Part shown: in pieces, positions 40,914 through 50,004 of the stretch | Numbering within the stretch: position 1 is the first letter of the stretch | How the letters are laid out: each line of letters starts with the position of its first letter | Assembly (NCBI GenBank): GCA_934572335.1 | Contig: CAKTKU010000017.1 | Span: 1-50,004 of the forward strand | Length of the DNA: 50,004 nucleotides | Direction of reading: 5' to 3' | Origin: an uncultured Oscillospiraceae bacterium | GTDB taxonomy: Bacteria > Bacillota > Clostridia > Oscillospirales > Oscillospiraceae | Position numbers and translations under genes: made by a program | The notes under the pieces: generated by a model | Database searches by the model: none | Told to the model about the DNA's origin: nothing | The model's input: only the letters and a program-made list of their open reading frames with translations

Positions 40914-43900
40914 ATGAACACACTCATCAGGCAAATATTCAACAACAAGGAAGCGGCGGCGCTGCCGGGGTTACTGGAGGGCGGCGGGCTTCCTGCGCTC
41001 GTTTCCGGGCTATCAGCGGTGCACAGGGCGAACCTCGCCGCCGCGCTGCGCCTTGAGACCGGGCGGCCCATCTTCATCATCTGCCCGGACGACACCGCCG
41101 CCGAGAGCTTCGCGCGCGACATGCGCAGTATGCTCGGCGAGGAGTGCGGCACGCTCATCATGCGCGACTATACGTTCTACGCAACGGAAGCCGCCTCCCG
41201 CCAGACGGAGCAGCGCCGCCTTGCCGCGTTCTACCGCCTCGCCGCGGGCAAAGCGCCGGTCATGACCGCGTCCGTCTCCGGCCTCATCCAGCGCACCATA
41301 CCGCGCGATACGCTCGTGCGCGCGGCGTTCACCATAACGGACGGCGGCAGCTGCGCCATAGAGGACGTGGAGGACGCGCTTGTCCGCTGCGGATACAGCC
41401 GCTGCGATCAGGTGGAGGGGAAGGGACAGTTCGCCCGCCGCGGCGGGATACTTGACTTTTTCTCCCCCGGCGAGAGTGAGCCCGTGCGCATAGAATTCTG
41501 GGGCGACGACATTGACTCCATGGGTCATTTCGACGTCGCCGACCAGCGCCGCACCGAGCAGATAAAGCAGTGCACCATCCTCCCCGCGGCGGAGACGCTG
41601 CCAACACTCACGCGCGGCGGCACGGAGGCGCTCTGCCGCGAGATAGACGCGTTTGCCGACAAGTACGCCCGCCGCCGCACGGGCGATAACGCCGCGACGC
41701 TCGCCGCCACCATGCGTGCCGACGCCGACAGACTGCGCGGCGGCGTTATCATGAGCGACGCTGACCGCTATCTACCTGTTATCTATGAGAATGCCTGCGG
41801 CGCGGACTACATCCCGGAGGATGCCATCGTCATCCTCGACCAGCCCACGCGCTGCGGCGAGCGGGCGCGCGACTACATAAAGCAGCTCGGCGAGGATATA
41901 CGCGAGCTTCAGCGCCGCGGACAGATCGCGATGAGCGCGGACAGCTTTTACCTCACATTCGAGGGGCTGTGCCGCCGGTTGGAGGACTACCCGCTCTACA
42001 TGGCGGACGCCTTCACCCTCTCGCGAAACCCCATACCCCCCCGCACGATAACGAGCATCCCGGCAAAGCAGCTGCCCTCCTACGCGGGCAACGCGGAAGC
42101 GGCGGCGGACGATGTGCGGCTCTATCTCAAGGAGAACTACCACGTCGTCGTGCTCGCGGCGGACGAGCGCCGCGCGAAGGTCTTGCAGGAGTTTTTCTCT
42201 AACCACGACATTCCCGCGATAATATACCGCGAGCTTGAAAAGCTGCCGGACAAAGGGCGCTGTGCCATAACGATCGGCGCGATCTCCGCGGGCATCGAGT
42301 ACCCCGGTCTGCGTCTCGCCATCCTCACGGACACGCAGCTCGTGCGCGAGCGGCGGGAGAAAAAGCAGCGAAGCGCGAAAAAGCTGCCGCCGGGGCGGCA
42401 GAGGATAGAATCCTGCGCCGATCTCTCGGTGGGGGATTACGTTGTGCACGAAAACCACGGCATCGGCCGCTTTGCCGGTATCGTGAAGATGCAGGTGGAC
42501 GGCTTTGAAAAGGATTATATAAAGCTTGCCTACGCGGGGTCGGACACGCTCTATGTCCCCGCCACCCAGCTCGACCTTGTCAGCAAGTACACGGGCGCGG
42601 GAGAGGAGCGGGTGGTAAAGCTGTCGAAAATGGGCGGGACGGACTGGTCAAAGACCCGCTCGCGCGCGAAGAGCGCTGCCAAGGACATGGCGAAAAAGCT
42701 CATCGCGCTCTATGCCCAGCGCCAGCGTCTGCCCGGTCACGCCTTCGCCCCGGACAGCGAGTGGCAGCGCGAATTTGAGGAGAACTTCGGCTATACCGAG
42801 ACGGACGACCAGCTCAGATGCATATATGAAATAAAGCAGGATATGGAGTCCTCCGTCCCGATGGACAGACTCCTCTGCGGGGACGTGGGCTTCGGCAAGA
42901 CGGAGGTCGCGCTGCGCGCGGTGATGAAGTGCGTGCTCGACGGAAAGCAGGCGGCCATACTCGTCCCCACCACCGTGCTCGCCCAGCAGCATTACCAGAC
43001 CGCGCTCCAGCGCTTTTTCGGCTTCCCGGTGAACATCGCGGTGCTCAGCCGCTTCAAAAGCGGCGCGCAGTCGACCAAGGTGCTCGCGGACATATCCTCC
43101 GGCAAGTGCGACCTTGTCATCGGCACGCACAGGCTCTTATCCAAGGATGTGCACTTCAAAAACCTCGGGCTTCTCGTCGTGGATGAGGAGCAGCGCTTCG
43201 GCGTGACGCATAAGGAGCACATAAAGGAAATGAGCCAGGGCGTGGACGTGCTGACGCTGTCGGCAACGCCGATACCGCGCACGCTCAACATGGCGATGTC
43301 CGGCATACGCGACATGTCCACTATCGACGAGCCGCCCGAAAACCGCCTCCCGGTGCAGACCTTCGTGATGGAGCACGACTGGGGCATCCTCGCCGACGCG
43401 ATGCGCCGCGAGATCCAGCGCGGCGGGCAGATATACTACCTCCACAACCGCATCGACGACATTGACCGCACCGCCGTGCGCATACGCGAGCTGATGGACG
43501 ACGAGGTGACGGTTGCGGTGGCGCACGGGCAGATGGACAAGAGCATGCTCGCAAACGTCATGGAGAGCATGGCCTCCGGCGAGGTGCAGATCCTTGTCTG
43601 CACCACCATTATCGAGACCGGCATAGACATCCCCAACGTCAACACCCTCATCATCGAGGACGCGGACCGGCTGGGACTGGCGCAGCTGCACCAGATACGC
43701 GGGCGCGTCGGGCGCTCGACCCGCCGTGCGTCGGCGTACCTCACGTTCCGGCGCGACAAGGTGCTGAACGAGGACGCGGAAAAGCGCCTGAACGCCATAC
43801 GCGACTTTGCGCAGTTCGGCTCGGGCTACAAGATCGCGATGCGCGACCTTGAGATACGCGGTGCGGGCAACCTCCTCGGCGCGGAGCAGTCCGGGCATAT

Positions 43901-44447
43901 GATCGACGTGGGCTACGATATGTACATGAAGCTTCTGAGCGAGGCAGTGCTTGAGGCGCGCGGCGTTGAGGTGCCGCAGAGGGCGGAATGCTCCGCCGAC
44001 CTCGCAGTTGCGGCGAACATCCCGGAGCGGTACATCGCCTCCGCCGAGCAGCGCATGGACATTTACCGCCGCATCGCGCTCATCCGCACGGAGGATGAGG
44101 CGGACGACCTCACCGATGAGCTTATCGACCGCTTCGGCGACACACCACCCGGCGTGAACGCCCTCATCCACGTTGCGCTGCTGCGCGGCGAGGCGGGACG
44201 CGCGGGGATCACGGACATCGCGCAGAAGCAGGGGAGCCTCCGCTTCACGGTGCGCGACTTTGACATGGAGAAGGTCTCGCGCCTGTACGCGCTGCCGGAG
44301 TACACCGGGCGGCTGCGCGTCGAGGCAGGGGCGAAGCCCTGTCTCAGCCTCAAAATAAAGGACAAAAAGCGCGTCATCGACGAGGCGAGAAGATTCGTCG
44401 CGCTCTGGGCGGACAACGCGCCGGGCACGGAGACGAACGCGCAATAA
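40914..44447 (+). CDS. mfd: Transcription-repair coupling factor
   Basis: The product has 1177 residues, full length. The UvrB-like N-terminal half is followed by the RNA-polymerase-interacting domain (about 500-560, VGDYVVHENHGIGRF and LYVPATQLDLVSKY). The RecG-like translocase has Walker A GDVGFGKTE (about 658), DEEQRFGV and SATPIPRTL, and the C-terminal TRCF domain is present. It displaces stalled RNA polymerase and recruits UvrA. The downstream peptidylprolyl isomerase gene has its own promoter. Confidence 0.98.
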   Translation: MNTLIRQIFNNKEAAALPGLLEGGGLPALVSGLSAVHRANLAAALRLETGRPIFIICPDDTAAESFARDMRSMLGEECGTLIMRDYTFYATEAASRQTEQRRLAAFYRLAAGKAPVMTASVSGLIQRTIPRDTLVRAAFTITDGGSCAIEDVEDALVRCGYSRCDQVEGKGQFARRGGILDFFSPGESEPVRIEFWGDDIDSMGHFDVADQRRTEQIKQCTILPAAETLPTLTRGGTEALCREIDAFADKYARRRTGDNAATLAATMRADADRLRGGVIMSDADRYLPVIYENACGADYIPEDAIVILDQPTRCGERARDYIKQLGEDIRELQRRGQIAMSADSFYLTFEGLCRRLEDYPLYMADAFTLSRNPIPPRTITSIPAKQLPSYAGNAEAAADDVRLYLKENYHVVVLAADERRAKVLQEFFSNHDIPAIIYRELEKLPDKGRCAITIGAISAGIEYPGLRLAILTDTQLVRERREKKQRSAKKLPPGRQRIESCADLSVGDYVVHENHGIGRFAGIVKMQVDGFEKDYIKLAYAGSDTLYVPATQLDLVSKYTGAGEERVVKLSKMGGTDWSKTRSRAKSAAKDMAKKLIALYAQRQRLPGHAFAPDSEWQREFEENFGYTETDDQLRCIYEIKQDMESSVPMDRLLCGDVGFGKTEVALRAVMKCVLDGKQAAILVPTTVLAQQHYQTALQRFFGFPVNIAVLSRFKSGAQSTKVLADISSGKCDLVIGTHRLLSKDVHFKNLGLLVVDEEQRFGVTHKEHIKEMSQGVDVLTLSATPIPRTLNMAMSGIRDMSTIDEPPENRLPVQTFVMEHDWGILADAMRREIQRGGQIYYLHNRIDDIDRTAVRIRELMDDEVTVAVAHGQMDKSMLANVMESMASGEVQILVCTTIIETGIDIPNVNTLIIEDADRLGLAQLHQIRGRVGRSTRRASAYLTFRRDKVLNEDAEKRLNAIRDFAQFGSGYKIAMRDLEIRGAGNLLGAEQSGHMIDVGYDMYMKLLSEAVLEARGVEVPQRAECSADLAVAANIPERYIASAEQRMDIYRRIALIRTEDEADDLTDELIDRFGDTPPGVNALIHVALLRGEAGRAGITDIAQKQGSLRFTVRDFDMEKVSRLYALPEYTGRLRVEAGAKPCLSLKIKDKKRVIDEARRFVALWADNAPGTETNAQ

Positions 44448-44479
44448 ATGAACAGCAGGTAAATTCCGCGCGGGTATGC

Positions 44480-44508
44480 TTGTTATATCCGCGAGCGGGT
44501 GGTATATT
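44480..44508 (+). promoter_or_regulatory. Promoter for the foldase gene
   Basis: TTGTTA (44480-44485) and TATATT (44503-44508) are 17 bases apart, 32 bases before the ATG. It lies between mfd and the next gene. Confidence 0.65.
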
Positions 44509-44540
44509 TACCATAAACTAATAGCTTGAGAGGAGAAACA

Positions 44541-45776
44541 ATGAAAAAGTTTCTTGCATTGCTTATTGCGGTGTGCCTTGCGTTCGCCGTTTTCACCGGC
44601 TGCAACAGCAGCGCCGCCGATACTGACGAAATAGCCGCGCCCGAAGAGACCGCCGCGCCCGCCGAGACCCCGGCAGAGGAGACCGCCGACACCGCCGCGG
44701 CCGAGGCCACGCCCGCCGCCGAGACGAGGAGCGTCGATTTCGCCGCGCTCTATGAAACGCGAGAGCCGTCGGAGGTCGTCGCCACCGTTAACGGTCACGA
44801 CGTGACGTGGGAGGAGTATTTCTACTGGCTCTACATGCAGGCAAACCAGATAAATAACTACTTCACGCAGATGAGCTCCTACTACGGCATCCAGTACGAC
44901 TGGGACGAGCCGTATGAAGAGGGCGGCGACACCTCGTATGCCCAGCTCGCCGTCGAGAACGCCGGGCGCATGCTCTGCCAGCTCTACGGCATAGAGGACT
45001 ACGCCGCGGAGAACAAAATAACGCTGTCCGCCGCCGATGAGGAAGCGATAGCCGAGGGGCTCAAGAGCGACATTGCCGCCGTCGCGGGTGAGGACGGCAC
45101 GGAGGAGCAGTTCAACGAAAAGCTCGCCGAGACGTATCTGCCGCGCGAGCTCTATGACCGCATCAGCCGCATCGACCGGCTCTATAACGCGGGCTTCACC
45201 GCCGAGTACGGCGAGAACGGGGACAAGATCAGCGACAAGGAGGCCGTGCAGTACCTTGAGGACAACGGCTACCTCTCCGCAAACCACATCCTCCTCATGA
45301 CCATCGACCCATCCACGCGCGAGAGCCTCACGGATGAGGAGATAGCAGAGAAGAAGATGGAGGCAGAGAAGATCGCCGACGAGCTTTCCGCGATAAAGGA
45401 TCCGGATGAGCTTGCCAAGCGCTTTGCCGAGCTGAAGGACGAATACTGCGAGGACACCGGCAAGACCGCGTACCCCGACGGGTACGTGTTCACCGAGGGC
45501 ACGATGGTCAGCGAGTTTGAGGACACGGTGAAGTCCCTCAAGGCGGGCGAGGTCTCCGGCGTGGTGGAATCCAGCTACGGCTACCACATCATCATGCGCC
45601 TTGCCGACGATGCTGACCGCACCGTCAGCTACTCCAACGACGGCTCGACCGCCTACTCCGCGCGCTACCTCGCCGCGAGCAGCAAATACTCCGCCGAGGT
45701 CGAGAGCTACGTCGAATCGCTCGACGTGGAGTACGCCGACGGCTTCGGGGTCAATATCACCGACTTCGTGAAATAA
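44541..45776 (+). CDS. Parvulin-type peptidylprolyl isomerase lipoprotein (PrsA/SurA-like foldase)
   Basis: The product has 411 residues. AGGAG lies 5 bases before ATG 44541. The signal peptide ends in VFTGC with lipidated Cys at 21. An Ala/Glu/Thr-rich linker runs to about residue 65. An N-terminal SurA-like helical region begins with VVATVNGHDVTWEEYFYWLY, and a parvulin domain follows with HILLMTIDPSTR, YCEDTGKTAYPDGYVF and GYHIIMRL. It probably helps fold secreted proteins at the outer face of the membrane. A PrsA-like gene after mfd is a common clostridial arrangement. Confidence 0.9.
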   Translation: MKKFLALLIAVCLAFAVFTGCNSSAADTDEIAAPEETAAPAETPAEETADTAAAEATPAAETRSVDFAALYETREPSEVVATVNGHDVTWEEYFYWLYMQANQINNYFTQMSSYYGIQYDWDEPYEEGGDTSYAQLAVENAGRMLCQLYGIEDYAAENKITLSAADEEAIAEGLKSDIAAVAGEDGTEEQFNEKLAETYLPRELYDRISRIDRLYNAGFTAEYGENGDKISDKEAVQYLEDNGYLSANHILLMTIDPSTRESLTDEEIAEKKMEAEKIADELSAIKDPDELAKRFAELKDEYCEDTGKTAYPDGYVFTEGTMVSEFEDTVKSLKAGEVSGVVESSYGYHIIMRLADDADRTVSYSNDGSTAYSARYLAASSKYSAEVESYVESLDVEYADGFGVNITDFVK

Positions 45777-45792
45777 AGCTGAATATGTACGA

Positions 45793-45826
45793 AAAAACGC
45801 TGTGAGTGTAAATTCACAGCGTTTTT
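45793..45826. terminator. Bidirectional terminator overlapping the end of the germination permease gene
   Basis: A perfect 13-bp stem (45793-45805 with 45814-45826) has T-runs on both strands. The last four codons and the stop of the convergent minus-strand gene (ending 45814) form one arm. Confidence 0.88.
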
Positions 45827-46941
45827 CTTATCCTCCCCGCGATGTATACCCCCGGCACCAGGAGCAGCGCCACGGCGAGGTTCGCCAGCGGGATGATCCG
45901 GCGCGACCACATATCCAGCACCGCCGGTTCCTGCGCAATGACGAGCGCGAGGGCGACGCAGCCCGCCGCGCACAGCCATATCACCCAGCGCCCGTTTTGC
46001 AGCGAGAACATCTTCTCCCCGCCGCAGGGCGGGCGATGCCCCATCATCAGCCGCAGACAGCGCTGCGCCGCGAGCAGACAGGTCGAAATGACCACAAAGT
46101 CCGAAAACACCCACAGCGACACGACCAGCGCCTCCATGCGTTCAAGGTTCTTGAAGAACACGAGGTTTTTCACCAGCATGAAAAACGGGTGCGTCACGCG
46201 GGAGGTCAGCTCCGCCCCGAATGTGCCGACGATGTCCGTCACCAGCCACGTCAGAAGCGCCGTTATCCCAACGCCCCACATCAGCCCCGCGCGCAGACCG
46301 CCCGTGGCATCGCGCCGCAGCCCCGGCAGAAAGCACACGATGTACACCGGCATCACCGTCACGTCTAATGTTGCCAGCGCGGCCTCCGCCGTGCCGGGCA
46401 GGTCGAGCACCGTCACCGGAAGTAGGTTATTCCGCTCCAGAGCGAAAAGCGCGAAGAACAGCACGATGAACAGCACGCCCAGCACCGTCACGAGGAAGAG
46501 ATTCGCCGCGCGCACGAGCGTGCGCGCACAGTCCAGCGCTGCGATGAGCGCAAGCGTGCCCATCGTCACGATGAACAGCTCCGCCCCGGCGTTGGGGTAC
46601 ATCGTCGTGACTATGCGCTCCGCCCCGGAGCGCAGCATGAAGCTGCCGTACAGCAGAAACCACGCCGCGAAAAGCCCCAGTACCGCCCGCGCCGCCCTGC
46701 GCCCGAGCGCGCGCTGCACAAGCTCGCCCATGCCCTCGCCGTCCCCGCGCCGCGCGAAGAACGAGTGGACAAACCAGATATATAATAGAATGCCCGGCAG
46801 CGCCAGAGGCACGGACACCCATGCCGCGCGCCCCGCGATGCGCACCGCCGCCCCCGGCACGAGCCGGAGCGCCGGGGCAAGGAAAAACACCGTGCACGCC
46901 GCGAGAAGCTGCCGACGGTTGAAGCTATGGTCTGTGTTCAC
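45814..46941 (-). CDS. Spore germinant receptor permease subunit, GerB family
   Basis: The product has 375 residues with about ten transmembrane segments of the APC-type germination permease family. RRQLLAACTVFFLAPALRL and FLPGLRRDATGG are in keeping with GerAB-like proteins. It is predicted to bind germinants such as amino acids in the spore inner membrane. The start is GTG 46941, overlapping the gerC stop (GTGA). The sequence is more Ala/Arg-rich than typical members. Confidence 0.85.
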   Translation of the reverse strand: MNTDHSFNRRQLLAACTVFFLAPALRLVPGAAVRIAGRAAWVSVPLALPGILLYIWFVHSFFARRGDGEGMGELVQRALGRRAARAVLGLFAAWFLLYGSFMLRSGAERIVTTMYPNAGAELFIVTMGTLALIAALDCARTLVRAANLFLVTVLGVLFIVLFFALFALERNNLLPVTVLDLPGTAEAALATLDVTVMPVYIVCFLPGLRRDATGGLRAGLMWGVGITALLTWLVTDIVGTFGAELTSRVTHPFFMLVKNLVFFKNLERMEALVVSLWVFSDFVVISTCLLAAQRCLRLMMGHRPPCGGEKMFSLQNGRWVIWLCAAGCVALALVIAQEPAVLDMWSRRIIPLANLAVALLLVPGVYIAGRIRKTL

Positions 46942-48155
46942 GTGCTCACCACCTGCTGTACGGATCTGCGGATATCGTTGGAATGGCTGATCTGTCCCTT
47001 CACCGCCACGCGCATCTCAAGCTCGCCGAGGTATGAATCAAACTGCTTGGGCAGCAGCCGGTAGAGCGCCGGGTCACTTAGCTCCGCCGCGCTGCCGAGG
47101 GCGAGAAAGTCCGACCCCAGCTTTGCCGAGAGCGAGAGCACCCGGCTTATCTTCTCCGTCACGTAGTCCTCCAATTGCTCGGTGAGATACGCGGCGTAGT
47201 CCACGCTGTCGAGATCGGCGCGCCCGCCGGCCTCCAGCACCGTCGCGCTCACATGTGCGCGGAAGTCCATGCGCGTCAGTGTCCCGTCGCTTGCCCAGCG
47301 GGGGACGATGTCGCACCCGCCGTCCGTTATTTCCAGCGTCACGGTCTCGCCGCCGCGACCGGGGACGACGATGTCACTCACGCGGACGGTGTTCCTGATG
47401 AAGTCCACGCCCAGCGCGTCCTCAAGGTCTATGAACGCCGCGAGCTTCATGTTCTGCATGACGGCGTAGCCCGCCGCGGCGGCGGTCGCGCGCGGCGTTG
47501 TGCCGTTGGTGCTGCCGTTGCCGTTTCCATTGGAGCCGCCGGACGTGTCGTCGTCATCCGTGCTCTGCTGTATGCTCGGCGCGTATTCCAGCGTGCCGAC
47601 AAGGGCGCTGCCGTGGCGCAGTGTCTCGCGCGCGAGGTCGGAGACGGAGTACGCCGTCGCGCCGCGGTCGTCGAGGTATTCGCGCACACCGCTGAGTATC
47701 TCGGCGATGCCGTTGTCGTCGTCGCCGGTCTGTGCCATGAGGCTCTCGGCGGTGCTGCCCTTTATAATATATATAGGTATATCCATGCGGATGCGCGGCG
47801 CCTGACAGATGTAATTGACGTATTCGCCCACGCCGCGCTTGGCTGCGTCCTCGCCCACGAGCATGGAGCTGATGTGCGAGAAGAAGAGCGATTCCTCGAA
47901 GGAGTAGTTCTGCGCGCGCTCGAACGCGGAGGCGATGCTTGCCCCCGTCACGCGAAGGCGCACCGGCGCTTTGCCGCGCTCATTGTCCGCGCCCGACGCG
48001 AGGGAGAGCACGATGCCCGCCTCCGCCGCGTCCAGCCCCATCGTGCGTATGACCAGCAGTTCCTCCATCTCGCGGTAGTTGGAGTATACCGACGCGCAGG
48101 AGGTGAGCGCGGGCAGCATCGCGAGCACGAGGAGGATTGAGATAAGCCGCTTCAT
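46938..48155 (-). CDS. Spore germinant receptor lipoprotein subunit, GerC family
   Basis: The product has 405 residues. ATG 48155 is preceded by AGGAGG at 8 bases; a longer open frame to 48434 runs through gerA and is rejected. The lipobox is LTSC with Cys20. YREMEELLVIRTMGLD and SHISSMLVGEDAAKRG are GerC features. A Ser/Gly/Asn/Asp-rich insertion at about residues 200-220 (GGSNGNGNGSTNGTT) looks like a flexible loop. It anchors the receptor in the spore membrane. It overlaps gerA by four bases (ATGA). Confidence 0.9.
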   Translation of the reverse strand: MKRLISILLVLAMLPALTSCASVYSNYREMEELLVIRTMGLDAAEAGIVLSLASGADNERGKAPVRLRVTGASIASAFERAQNYSFEESLFFSHISSMLVGEDAAKRGVGEYVNYICQAPRIRMDIPIYIIKGSTAESLMAQTGDDDNGIAEILSGVREYLDDRGATAYSVSDLARETLRHGSALVGTLEYAPSIQQSTDDDDTSGGSNGNGNGSTNGTTPRATAAAAGYAVMQNMKLAAFIDLEDALGVDFIRNTVRVSDIVVPGRGGETVTLEITDGGCDIVPRWASDGTLTRMDFRAHVSATVLEAGGRADLDSVDYAAYLTEQLEDYVTEKISRVLSLSAKLGSDFLALGSAAELSDPALYRLLPKQFDSYLGELEMRVAVKGQISHSNDIRRSVQQVVST

Positions 48156-49663
48156 CCCTGACGCCTCCTGTCCGGCGAGCCGACGAGCGGGTCGCGGTAT
48201 TTGTCCCGCCGCTTCGGCAGGCGCACGAAGAGGCGCAGCAGCCCGCCGGGCATGCCCTCGCTCAATGGCGCGGTGTAGTTCAGCCCGAAGCTGTCCATCC
48301 GCGCGAGCAGGAACACCACAAGGCATGTCGCCGCCGCCACGCCGAAAAGCCCCGCCGCGATCGCCGCGATGACCAGCACAAAGCGCACAAGGCGCACGGC
48401 GCTGCCCATGTCCTGACTGGGCAGGGTGTAGCACGCGATGCCCGACAGCGCCACCACGATTATCGCGATCGGCGAGACGACGCGCGCCTCCACCGCCGAC
48501 TGTCCGACGATCAGCGCCCCGATTATCGACACCGTGTCGCCTATTGGATTCGGCAGACGGAGCCCCGCCTCCTGCAAAAGCGCGAACGCCACCAGCATGC
48601 CTATCACCTCCAGCGCTGTGGAGAACGGCACGTCCTGCTTCGCCTCGATTATCGACAGCAGCAGCCGCGTCGGTATCATCTCCTGATGGTACATCGCCAC
48701 CGCCACATACAGCGCCGGGAGCAGCGCGCTCAGCATCAGCGAAAAATACCGCAGCACGGCAATGACGGTCGTGACGAGGAAGTGAAAATTCGTGTCGCTC
48801 GTCACGCGCATAAATTCCGCGAACGTCACCGGCACCACAAGCCCCACGGGTATCCCGTCCACCAGCAGACCCACGCGCCCGTCGAGAAGATACATGGCGA
48901 AGCGGTCAGGGCGCTCAGTGTGCACGAGCTGGGGGAAAGGGGAGGCGGGCGCATCGACGATGCCCTCCTCCAATAGCCCGACGGACAAAAGCCCGTCCAC
49001 GTCCAGCGTGTCAAGCCGCCGGGCAAGCTCACGCACAGTCTCCGGCGGGGCGACGCCCTCCACGAACATCACCGCCACGCGCGTCGCGCTCTTGCGCCCG
49101 ACGGTGCTCTCCACGACCTTCAGCTTCGGTGAGCATATCCGCCGCCGCACGAGCGCAGTGTTGACCCGTATGGTCTCCACGAAGGAGTCCTTTGCACCCT
49201 TGAGGGACTTTTCGAGCGTCGGCTCGGAGACGCCGCGCGTCTTGTCGGACTTCACCTCAAAGCACAGCGCCGTCTGCAATGTGTCGAATATCACGGCACA
49301 GTGTCCGTGTGTCAGGGCGGCGACGGTGTCGTCCGTCGTTGTGCACTCGTGGACGGAGTAGCTGTACACGCCGCCGTGGATTATGGCGTAGAGCGCCTGC
49401 GCCTCGTCGCGCGCGTTCGCCGCGCGGGCGGACTGCGTCAGCGGGCGCAGCACGCAGGTGGATACGTCACCGCCGGACACAACGCCGTCCAGCCAGCACA
49501 CGCTCAGCCGCACATTCTTTTCAAGCCCGAACGCGACCTCGCGCATCTCAAAATCGGCGCAGGTCGTGAATATGTCGCGCAGCGCCTTGGCTGTCAGCGG
49601 CACGTTGTATTCCGGCAGACTTATCGGGTGGTAAGGTCCGGATTCATAGCTCGACTTATACAT
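48152..49663 (-). CDS. Spore germinant receptor subunit, GerA family
   Basis: The product has 503 residues if ATG 49663 is the start; an upstream TTG at 49708 would add 15 residues, and neither has a clear Shine-Dalgarno sequence. The large soluble N-terminal domain (MREVAFGLEKNVRLSVCWLDG and onward) is followed by the membrane domain with the GerA signature LQEAGLRLPNPIGDTVSIIG and GQSAVEARVVSP. It is the first gene of the gerA-gerC-gerB operon. No convincing sigma-G promoter could be fixed in the divergent spacer. Confidence 0.92.
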   Translation of the reverse strand: MYKSSYESGPYHPISLPEYNVPLTAKALRDIFTTCADFEMREVAFGLEKNVRLSVCWLDGVVSGGDVSTCVLRPLTQSARAANARDEAQALYAIIHGGVYSYSVHECTTTDDTVAALTHGHCAVIFDTLQTALCFEVKSDKTRGVSEPTLEKSLKGAKDSFVETIRVNTALVRRRICSPKLKVVESTVGRKSATRVAVMFVEGVAPPETVRELARRLDTLDVDGLLSVGLLEEGIVDAPASPFPQLVHTERPDRFAMYLLDGRVGLLVDGIPVGLVVPVTFAEFMRVTSDTNFHFLVTTVIAVLRYFSLMLSALLPALYVAVAMYHQEMIPTRLLLSIIEAKQDVPFSTALEVIGMLVAFALLQEAGLRLPNPIGDTVSIIGALIVGQSAVEARVVSPIAIIVVALSGIACYTLPSQDMGSAVRLVRFVLVIAAIAAGLFGVAAATCLVVFLLARMDSFGLNYTAPLSEGMPGGLLRLFVRLPKRRDKYRDPLVGSPDRRRQG

Positions 49664-49753
49664 ATCGGATAGTGTTTCCCATGTGGTGCGGAAGTATGCG
49701 GGACACAAGATATAGTGTATTAAAAATTTGTTGCGAAAAAGTGAAAAAAGTTG

Positions 49754-49782
49754 TTGACAAGCGGCGAAAAAGGGTGTATATT
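49754..49782 (+). promoter_or_regulatory. rRNA-type promoter P1
   Basis: TTGACA (49754-49759) and TATATT (49777-49782) are 17 bases apart, with A-tracts upstream that resemble UP elements. The 49664-50004 stretch contains no gene; it holds this promoter, P2 and a leader. Confidence 0.85.
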
Positions 49783-49870
49783 AGCCAAGCGCTTGAGAGA
49801 GCGGCACAAGTCTCCCTGAGAGCTGAACAGAAAAGCTTGAAGAAATTCAAAAAAAATCTGAAAAAAGTTC

Positions 49871-49899
49871 TTGACAAACGGAAACCACTGTGCTATACT
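49871..49899 (+). promoter_or_regulatory. rRNA-type promoter P2
   Basis: TTGACA (49871-49876) and TATACT (49894-49899) are 17 bases apart. About 24 bases around the -35 are a near-copy of the P1 region 117 bases upstream. Confidence 0.88.
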
Positions 49900-49906
49900 A
49901 AACAAG

Positions 49907-50004
49907 CTGTCGTCGAGAGGCGGTAGCGAGGAAAATGTACCTTGAAAATTGAACAATGTAAGAAAAGCTTATGCTAAATAAGCACCAGAAAAGGGTTCAA
50001 GTCA
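49907..50004 (+). ncRNA. Leader of a ribosomal RNA operon (transcript continues beyond window)
   Basis: After P2 comes ACCTTGAAAATTGAACAATG (49939-49958), a sequence of the type found in clostridial rRNA leaders and 16S-23S spacers, and then AAGCACCAGAAAAGGGTTCAA. No protein start is present. The 16S gene itself is not in the window, so the call rests on the tandem strong promoters and the leader. Confidence 0.7.

Noticed and set aside
46938..48434. GerC gene starting at 48434 (498 codons)
   Set aside because: The first 93 codons overlap gerA, and the product has a proper lipoprotein signal only from the ATG at 48155, which has a good ribosome binding site.

Overview
The window looks like the replication-origin region of a GC-rich, endospore-forming member of the Clostridia (Bacillota). 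The evidence is the dnaA-dnaN-yaaA-recF-remB-gyrB-gyrA cluster, parA/parB with parS sites, the spore protease gpr next to rpsT, a gerA-type spore germinant receptor operon, hprK/whiA/rapZ, and a zinc-type ribosomal protein L28. The overall style (high GC, N-terminally extended MsmX-like ATPase, bmp-type nucleoside transporter) suggests an Oscillospiraceae-like gut lineage. That placement is inference; no 16S sequence is inside the window.

Left part (1-11 kb). It opens with the end of rplA, closed by a strong terminator. A small + operon follows: an anchored extracytoplasmic protein, nth (endonuclease III) and a membrane acyltransferase. A minus-strand block then carries hprK-murB-rapZ-whiA-dnaE, tightly packed and driven from a promoter near 10.73 kb, and a 70-residue peptide with a double-glycine leader motif in front of a LysM domain. 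Divergently lies rpmB.

Purine and transport region (11-18.6 kb). xpt is followed by a guanine-type purine riboswitch that heads a nucleoside ABC transporter operon (lipoprotein, ATPase, two permeases). Salvage enzyme and purine uptake are therefore adjacent, but only the transporter lies behind the riboswitch. A convergent MsmX-type sugar ABC ATPase comes next.

18.6-24.4 kb. A LysM/PGBD/M14 cell-wall peptidase has a convincing sigma-E-like promoter. Then come asnS, a diacylglycerol-kinase-family gene, a 278-bp element with 27-bp terminal inverted repeats (candidate MITE) apparently inserted between that gene and its promoter, rpsT and gpr.

Origin (24.3-36.8 kb). Two parS sites, parA, parB, serS, dnaA, an AT-rich dnaA-dnaN interval with DnaA-box-like and DnaA-trio-like motifs, dnaN, yaaA, recF, remB, gyrB, gyrA and rnhA are all on the + strand.

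Right part (36.8-50 kb). An ABC exporter half-transporter, a GNAT acetyltransferase, a markedly AT-richer multi-spanning GT-C-like protein, mfd and a parvulin-type foldase lipoprotein follow. The minus-strand gerA-gerC-gerB operon comes next. The window ends in tandem rRNA-type promoters and a leader, so a ribosomal RNA operon very probably begins just beyond base 50004.

The most interesting non-genic signals are the candidate MITE at 22585-22862, the long riboswitch expression platform at 11884-12070, the sigma-E-like promoter at 18796, and the orphan double-glycine/LysM peptide at 3048-3260.
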